Below, in pieces: positions 58,525 to 64,000 of a stretch of DNA of 64,000 bases (the stretch's first letter is position 1; each line of letters starts with the position of its first letter). The notes under the pieces are model-generated. The model saw only the letters and a list, made by a program, of their open reading frames with translations. It made no database searches and was not told the DNA's origin. Source of the stretch: Nepenthes gracilis (lineage: Eukaryota; Streptophyta; Magnoliopsida; Caryophyllales; Nepenthaceae); assembly GCA_033239525.1 (NCBI GenBank), contig BSYO01000025.1, positions 434,001 to 498,000 on the forward strand, given 5' to 3'. A program made the translations under genes and the position numbers.

Positions 58525-60075
58525 TAAATATCTTGTCCATTTATAAATTTTTTCAAGAGTATGGAATAATTGTCCAATATACTTTGCTTGGTTCCCCAAA
58601 TCAAAATGGTGTAATAGAAAAAATAAACAAAACATTATTAGATATGGTGCGGAATATGTTTGACAACTTCAATCTTTCAAAATTACTATGGAATAAAATT
58701 TTTAAAATGACACTATATATATTAAACTATATCTTAATAAAAAATGTTCTAAAAATTTCTTTTGAGTTATAAAAATGTTAAAAATCGACTTTGAGATATA
58801 TACGCGTCGGAGATGTCTGTTTGAAATAAGAGTTTATAATCCGTAAGAAAAGAAATTGGATCCAATGATCATAAGCAGGTATTTTATTAGGTATGCTGAA
58901 TAGTTTAGAAGGTTTAAATTTTACTATCCATCTCACGTCATTAGAATTGTAGAATCAATAAATATAAAATTTTTTTGATAATAACTTAATTAGAGAAAGT
59001 AATCGATTCAGAAATATAGTTTCTGATAATAATTATTCAGATTCTTAAGTTTTCATTTCATATGATAGATTGATTAATGTACATAACAACCTTCTAGTTC
59101 AAATTGGTGTTGAATAACCTTTTAATTTCATTCCACAAGCTGTTAATATTATTCAAGTAGATCATAATGTTCAGAATTTATCTGAAATAATTGAACAATA
59201 TTTAATAGAATATTAAGAAGATCTACTAGAATGAAAAAATTAACAATTTCTAGTGATTATATTATATATCTAAAAAAGTCTGACTACAATATTGAAATAA
59301 AAAATGATTCCAAAATATTTTTAAAAGTTATGAGTTATAATGAATCAAAATTATGGTATAATACCATGAAAAAAGAGATAAATTTTATGAGTTATAATGA
59401 AATTTGAGATCTTATTAAATTGCCTAAATGAGTAAAAGTCATATGATGTAAATGAGTCTTTAAAATAGAGAATGACTTATTTGGTAACATTGAAAGATAT
59501 AAAGAAAAACTCATTACTAAAGAATTCACTCAAAAGGAGAAAATTGATTATATGGTGGCTTTTTCTCTTATATCTAAGGAAGATTCTTTTCGTATTATTT
59601 TGATATTAGTTACCAATTTTAATTTGAAATTATAATAAATAAATATAAAAATGATATTTTTAAATGGTCACTTAGAAAAAAAGATTTGTATGAAATAACT
59701 AGAAAGATTCTTCTCTAATAATGGTAAGCAATTAGTATGCAAGTTTAAGAAATTCATATGTGGATTAAAATAAGTCTCTCATCAATGGTATTTAAAATTT
59801 AATTATATTATCTCTTCATTTGATTTCGAAGAGAATATTTTGAATCAATATATATTCTACAAAGTTAACGGGAGTAAGATTTATATTCTTATTTTATATG
59901 TGGACAATATTCTATTTGCATTCAAGGATATGGATTTTCTACAAGTGGTGAAATAATTTCTTTTGAATAAATTTAAAATGAAGAATATTTGCGATACATC
60001 TTATATCATTAGTATTAAAATTTATCGAGATAGATTATGATATATTTTGATTATCACATTAAGTGAAATATAAAC
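58525..60075 (+). pseudogene. Truncated copia integrase-RT
   Basis: An open stretch at 58533-58772 is the end of the integrase core (YKFFQEYGIIVQYTLLGSPN, then QNGVIEKINKTLLDMV). RT follows from about 59440: KARL-type region, FTQKEKIDYM, FLNGHLEKKI-like, LVCKFKKFICGLK, then LILYVDNILFAF near 59892-59928, where YVDN replaces the catalytic YVDD. It ends soon after a DRL/Y-type segment just before the LTR. Frameshifts and stops are numerous. Confidence 0.75.
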
Positions 60076-60087
60076 CAAATGAGATAA

Positions 60088-60449
60088 TGTTGGTTATACA
60101 GTTTTCATAAAAAAAAAAGAATGAGAATCAACAGTTGTAGTCCAATTTTCTGTATAACCGCACTGCTAATTTCTTCTGCGGTAACCACCTGTTAGATAAT
60201 TTGATAAAAATTATCTATATATATGTGGGTGATATTTGGTTTGATATCGAAGTCTAATACTCTATTTGTATACTATTGTAAGGGGTATATAGACCTGAAA
60301 GATCAAAGCCAATCGATAATTTCGCAGAAATTCGAGTAATCTGCAATAGTTTTAATGGCAAGAGGTTAGTTTGATCCTTAATTTTATTTTCGCATTCGAT
60401 TTTTATATAATATAATATTTATATGTGGAAGACCGATTTTTATCTAACA
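60088..60449 (+). repeat. 3' LTR of short copia element
   Basis: 362 bp, TGTTGGTTATACAG...TTTTTATCTAACA. The TGTT...AACA ends are intact. It is collinear with the LTR at 58122. Confidence 0.78.
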
Positions 60450-61468
60450 CATACAAGTTAAAATATTTTAAAAAAAGTGAGGGTCATAATATTAGGTCCA
60501 GCTCCGTAGAATTTTGAATGCCCAGTTTAGCTGGCAAGAGTTTGTTAATAGGCACATGAATATGACTCATATCAACTAAAATCTAAAGAAACGAAATATC
60601 GGAACACCTTCTTCTTCTTCTTCTTCTTCTTCTTCTTCTTCTTCTTCTTCTTCTTCTTCTTCTTCTTCTTCTTCTTCTTTAGTTTTTCTAGCAGAGTTAG
60701 TAGACAACTTGATTTTACTTTTTTTACTTTTCTTCATATTTAACTTTAGTGATGGGTTTATTAGATGCAGAATTCAGCTGAATGATGTGGAAGGCAAGTG
60801 TCAAAATCAATTTATTTTGATTTCGACAGAAAGCAATGAAATCAAAAAATAACTGAAGAGAGATTGTTAAATACAAAATCAATTTACTTTTGAGCCGAGT
60901 CACTGATGGGATGCTGCTGCTCTGGTGTTGTTTATTTTTGTTCTAATTTGCTATATCTGTATGGTTTGGATTAATTAAATAGAATAACTGGGGAGCCGAC
61001 TATATATTATATTGCCTGTAACCTTCTTATTATAGAAAGGAAAATAAGTATAAGTGAGAACTCCAAAGTCAATTAAACGTGAGTTGACAATTTCTATCCA
61101 TCCCGATCAGATACACTACATAGTCTAATAACCTTTATTTATTTTTTTTTAAAAAAACAATAGATAAGTAATTTTAAAATTTTAAAATATTTAAATATTT
61201 ATATTAATAAAAAATTAAAATTATTATTTATTAAATTTTTTTTATTAAATATTAAATCTCATAACCCTAACTTCGGCGTCCACGTTCCGCTAAATCATAG
61301 ACGTATCTAATGTTGACTTGGAAAGTCTACATTCATACCCGCGTCTCAAAAAGTTCTTCAGCCAGAACGGCATATGCTTGGCCATTGACAACTTTCACAA
61401 AGGCACTCTAAGTCAAAATATATACAGAATTATATAGCGGATATATCTTCTTTTTTAAAAGTTAACTT
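60450..61468. other. Unassigned stretch with (CTT)n microsatellite
   Basis: AT-rich, no gene recognised. It contains a pure 72 bp (CTT)24 tract at 60608-60679 and T/A-rich runs near 61141-61260. Confidence 0.6.
60608..60679. repeat. (CTT)24 microsatellite
   Basis: Uninterrupted CTT trinucleotide repeat of 72 bp, the longest pure CTT/GAA tract in the window. Confidence 0.97.
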
Positions 61469-61498
61469 TGTTGGAAATCTCTCCCATGAAGAAATTCC

Positions 61499-61576
61499 GG
61501 TCAACAAGATGTTGACCGGATGGACGGTCAACGAAACGTTGACCGGAAGGGCGGTCGACTAAATATTGACCGGCAC
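61499..61576 (+). promoter_or_regulatory. W-box minisatellite in LTR U3
   Basis: GGTCAA or TTGACC cores at 61499, 61512, 61526, 61539 and 61566, with a one-base variant GGTCGA at 61553, alternate in orientation at 13-14 bp spacing. They form three 27 bp tandem units. TTGACC contains the core bound by WRKY transcription factors, so this is a likely stress-response enhancer; function is inferred. Confidence 0.7.
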
Positions 61577-61595
61577 ATTAAGGTAATTCAGCATG

Positions 61596-61653
61596 CCTGC
61601 CTTAATTAAAGTGGAGTTGGTTGGCCTGCCTTAATTAAAGTGGAGTTGGTTGG
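61596..61653 (+). repeat. 29 bp direct repeat in LTR U3
   Basis: Two identical tandem copies starting CCTGCCTTAATTAAAGTG, 61596-61624 and 61625-61653, with a third partial start at 61654. It lies between the W-box units and the TATA-like element. Confidence 0.9.
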
Positions 61654-62097
61654 CCTGTCTATTAGGTAACTTTGGAAACCCAAGACGCCTGCTGCTGAGA
61701 TGCGCCGTCATCTTCTTCAGGTTATTACACGCCTCTTGGGAACCGTGCACCTACCACAAGGAAAATCGTCTTTGGCTCGGTGGTGAGATTCTTTGTATAT
61801 CCTTATATATGTGTATTAGGTTGGGTATGTAATACATACAGTAGAACAGAGTGTGAGGAAGAAAGAAAAACAAAGGAGAGGAAGAAGGCCCGACTGAGTG
61901 TGTGTGCATTTTCGCCTTACTGTTTTTGTAATCTTCATCACAAACATAGTGCAATCTTTCGGACTCAACGTCCCGTGGTTTTTCCCTTGATTCATAAGGG
62001 TTTTCCACGTAAATATCGTTTGTCATTATTCTTTCTTTTCTTCTCTTCGATCCTATTGTGCTTGTGTCGGTAGGCCGCCCCATTTCCGGCCAACAAG

Positions 62098-62108
62098 TGG
62101 TATCAGAG
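62098..62108 (+). other. Primer binding site (tRNA-iMet)
   Basis: TGGTATCAGAG two bases after the LTR end at 62095, a perfect match to the usual plant initiator tRNA-Met site. Confidence 0.92.
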
Positions 62109-62131
62109 AGCAAGGTTGAGAACTTGTTCTG

Positions 62132-62950
62132 ATGGCGTCGACTTCATCGAAGAATTTGCCATTTAGCGTTGAGCAGTTTAACGGGCAAGGTAACTTCATT
62201 CGCTGGCAAGAAAGGGTGAAGAACATTCTCACCAGAGAAGAAACGATAAAGGCCCTGAAGAAGATGGATAAAAAGCCTGAAAGAATGACCGATGATGAGT
62301 GGCAAGACAAAAGAGATCTTGCAAATTGCACCATTAAGCTCTGTCTGGCTGACAACACTCTCCAGGAGGTGCTTGGCTTGACTGACCCAGCGGAGGTCTG
62401 GGAGAAGTTGGAGAGTCGATATAAGTCGAAGTCCTGAACAACCAGGCTCCATATAAAGAAGCAATTCTATGGCTTACGGTTGTCGGAAGGAGGAAGTTTC
62501 GAGAAGCATCTAGATGAGTTCAACCGGATATTAACGCAGATGTCCGCCCTTGAAGAAGATATCAAGGAGGAGGACAAGGCGTTGATCCTGCTGGCCTCTC
62601 TGCCGACCTCTTATGATCATATAGTCACAACTTTGCTGTTCGGCAAAGATACTTTGAAGCTGGACGCGGTTATTGCTTCCTTACTCATGAATGAGTCAAG
62701 GAGGTCACAAGGGGCCTCAACATCTGAGGTACTTGTGACTGAAACCAGTGGAAGAAGTAGAGGCCGTGGTCAAAAACAAGGAGAGAAAGCTCGCAGCAAG
62801 TCAAGATCGAGGTATCAAAACCTTGAGTGTCACCACTGTGGCAAGAAAGGCCATATTAAAAAGCATTGCTTCAAATGGAAGCGGAAAAATGCGAAAAAGG
62901 AGAAAGGTGACAGTGGACGGGAAGAGGAAAGGTCCTCCGTCTCAGAATAA
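62132..62950 (+). pseudogene. Copia gag, one in-frame stop
   Basis: The ATG at 62132 opens a gag of about 272 codons: FSVEQFNGQGNFIRWQERVK at residues 11-30, a UBN2-type gag core (KALILLASLPTSYDHIVTTL), a basic GRSRGRGQK stretch and a CX2CX4HX4C zinc knuckle (CHHCGKKGHIKKHC) encoded at 62828-62869. A TGA at 62435-62437 breaks codon 102, and the frame continues on the far side (62438-62947) to a TAA at 62948-62950. Gag packages RNA in the particle; with the stop this copy would give only a short product. The frame closes before protease, whereas intact Tnt1-like elements have one continuous gag-pol frame. Confidence 0.85.
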
Positions 62951-63210
62951 CCGGGCGGTCTCCTGGCACGACGAGTGAAGGAGACGTGGCGTGGCAAGTC
63001 GACGGACGAGGAGTCGGTTGGGTGATCGACTCGGGTGCCACTTTGTATGTCACGTCCAGAAGGCAGCTGTTTACATTTTATACTCCAGGAGATTTTGGAG
63101 TAATAAGAATGGGAATGAAGAAACATCTCCGTAGTAGGCAGAGGAGATGTTGCCCCTGGTCACAAATAAAGGGACAAAAGCGTCTTGAAGGACGTACGTC
63201 ATGTTCCTGA
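62951..63210 (+). pseudogene. Copia protease region, shifted frame
   Basis: In another frame from gag, WVIDSGATLYVTSRRQLF contains the aspartic protease D-S-G-A motif (63028-63042) and YTPGDFGVIRMG follows. After about 63115 the sequence drifts out of frame, and the frame ends with TGA at 63208-63210. Protease would cut the polyprotein; here it is separated from both gag and integrase by frameshifts. Confidence 0.8.
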
Positions 63211-64000
63211 CATCCGGCTGAATATCATCTTAGCCGGACGCCTGGATGATAAAGGTTATTGCAACACCTTCTGTGATGGCGAGTGGAAGCTGACAAGGGG
63301 ATCTCTTGTTGTAGCAAGAGGAATGAAGGCCTTCAGTCTATATCAGATGAAAGCCTGTGGAGTGGCAGGAGATGTAAATGCCACAACCAGCTCTGAGACG
63401 ATGAACTTGTGGCATAGAAGGCTAAGCCACATGAGTAATGAAGGGCTGTCCTGCTTAGCCAAGAAAGGATTGATCATTGGAGAAAAGGAGGAAGGACAAA
63501 AGGCGTGTCCTCACTGCTTGGCAGGAAAGCAAAGAAAAGTTTCATTCCATGGGGAGTCGTCCGGTCCAAAGGCGGAGCTCCTAGAACTAGTTCACACTGA
63601 CGTATGTGGGCCTTTCAGAGAAAAGTCTTTTGGTGGAGCCCAATATTTCGTTTCTTTCATTGATGACTGTTCAAGAAGACTGTGGGTCTACCCACTCAAG
63701 ACCAAGGATCAGGTTCCTTGTATTTTCGAACAGTTTCATGCTCTTGTGGAGCGTCAGACGGGGAAGAAACTGAAGAGCGTCCGAAGTGACAATGGCGGTG
63801 AATATTTGGGATCTTTTGATGCCTACTGCCGGTCACATGGTATTAGGCATCAGAAAACACCACCGAAGACACCTCAGCAGAATGGGGTAGCAGAACGGAT
63901 GAATCGTACGTTCTTGGAGAGAGTACGTTGTATGCTTTCCGAAGCAAAGCTTCATGCGTCGTTCTGGGCAGAAGCACTCCGGACGGCGGCCTACATCATC
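63170..64000 (+). CDS. Copia integrase, open to window end (partial)
   Basis: Open for 277 codons from just after a TAA at 63167, in the gag frame; no stop before 64000. The order is VLKDVRHVPDIRLNIILAGR (end of protease region), a gag-pre-integrase zinc motif (LWHRRLSHMSNEG ... CPHC, about 63407-63516) and the integrase core. The catalytic residues are present: D at 63599-63601 (HTDVCGP), D at 63788-63790 (RSDNGGEY) and E at 63893-63895 (NGVAERMN), the last 35 residues after the second D as in DD35E integrases. It inserts element cDNA into the host genome. It has no start codon of its own, being a piece of a broken polyprotein. Confidence 0.85.

Larger units (their letters stand above)
58122..60449 (+). 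mobile_element. Short copia element with paired LTRs (deletion derivative)
   Basis: Two related ~360 bp LTRs (58122-58482 and 60088-60449) flank only 1.6 kb, and a PBS follows the first. Flanks TATAC (58117-58121) and CATAC (60450-60454) match at four of five bases and may be the target duplication. Gag, protease and the start of integrase are missing, as are most of the later RT and the RNase H. Confidence 0.72.
61469..62095 (+). repeat. 5' LTR of Tnt1-like copia
   Basis: 627 bp, TGTTGGAAATCTC...TTCCGGCCAACA with TGTTGG/CCAACA inverted ends. U3 contains three 27 bp units with W-box motifs (61499-61576) and two 29 bp units (61596-61624 and 61625-61653). A TATA-like TTATATATGTG near 61803 is followed by the transcribed-looking part. 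Tnt1-type LTRs are known stress- and elicitor-responsive promoters. Confidence 0.9.
61469..64000 (+). mobile_element. Tnt1/Tork-like copia element, runs off window
   Basis: 5' LTR (61469-62095), PBS, gag, protease and integrase in copia order, cut at position 64000 before RT. It is the best preserved element here: long reading frames and an open integrase. Gag and integrase motifs resemble tobacco Tnt1-type elements. The 5 bp left of the LTR are AACTT; the partner duplication lies outside the window. Inactivating changes are noted under its parts. Confidence 0.9.

Noticed and set aside
1..64000. tRNA, rRNA or CRISPR loci
   Set aside because: No cloverleaf-compatible pair of boxes with CCA-adjacent stem, no rRNA core sequence and no regularly spaced repeat-spacer array was seen; the tandem repeats present have no unique spacers.

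Overview
The window is nuclear DNA of a flowering plant. It holds one recognisable host gene, a KANADI-type (GARP) transcription factor on the minus strand, set in a dense and partly nested field of LTR retrotransposon remains. The plant call rests on that gene, on Ty1/copia and Ty3/gypsy elements primed by the plant-type initiator-tRNA-Met site (TGGTATCAGAG), on Tourist-like MITEs with TTA duplications, and on a decayed FAR1/MULE gene. I cannot name the species.

Layout. 1-3443: decayed plus-strand copia element with its 3' LTR. 3444-9377: gypsy debris, with a tandemly duplicated gag-protease piece, an LTR fragment, a wrecked pol region and a 1.95 kb 3' LTR. 9590-11590: FAR1/FHY3-like (MULE transposase-derived) pseudogene. 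13450-16090: a second copia of the first family, minus strand. 16350-18039: a two-copy 293 bp tandem repeat, then AT/CA-rich repeats. 18040-20524: solo gypsy LTR with a perfect 5 bp duplication. 21075-29757: complete element with two 2.6 kb LTRs, PBS, PPT and a perfect 5 bp duplication but a 3.4 kb interior without a usable reading frame (LARD-like). Both of these seem to sit inside an older minus-strand gypsy LTR (20530-21074 plus 29763-30393), which itself abuts a minus-strand Tat-like gag and LTR (30394-32414).

32415-38903 is AT-rich with no gene seen. 38904-41231 is a Tourist-like MITE whose TAA-rich core has taken two LTR-like insertions. The KANADI gene occupies 42080-48069 in six exons (401 codons plus stop), all joined by GT-AG introns in a consistent frame; exons 2-6 are short. 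The region from about 41.2 to 51.7 kb has no LTR element and forms a small gene island.

Downstream, 51780-55250 is a minus-strand copia pseudogene with a MITE in its gag. 55560-56330 carries an unusual GC-rich motif in inverted copies. 58122-60449 is a short copia deletion derivative with paired LTRs. 61469-64000 is the best-preserved element, a Tnt1/Tork-like copia cut by the window end. Its LTR carries three 27 bp units with paired W-box motifs; gag has one in-frame stop and pol is frameshifted, but the integrase frame is open with its catalytic triad. I found no tRNA, rRNA or CRISPR locus, and nothing I would call a new biological system.
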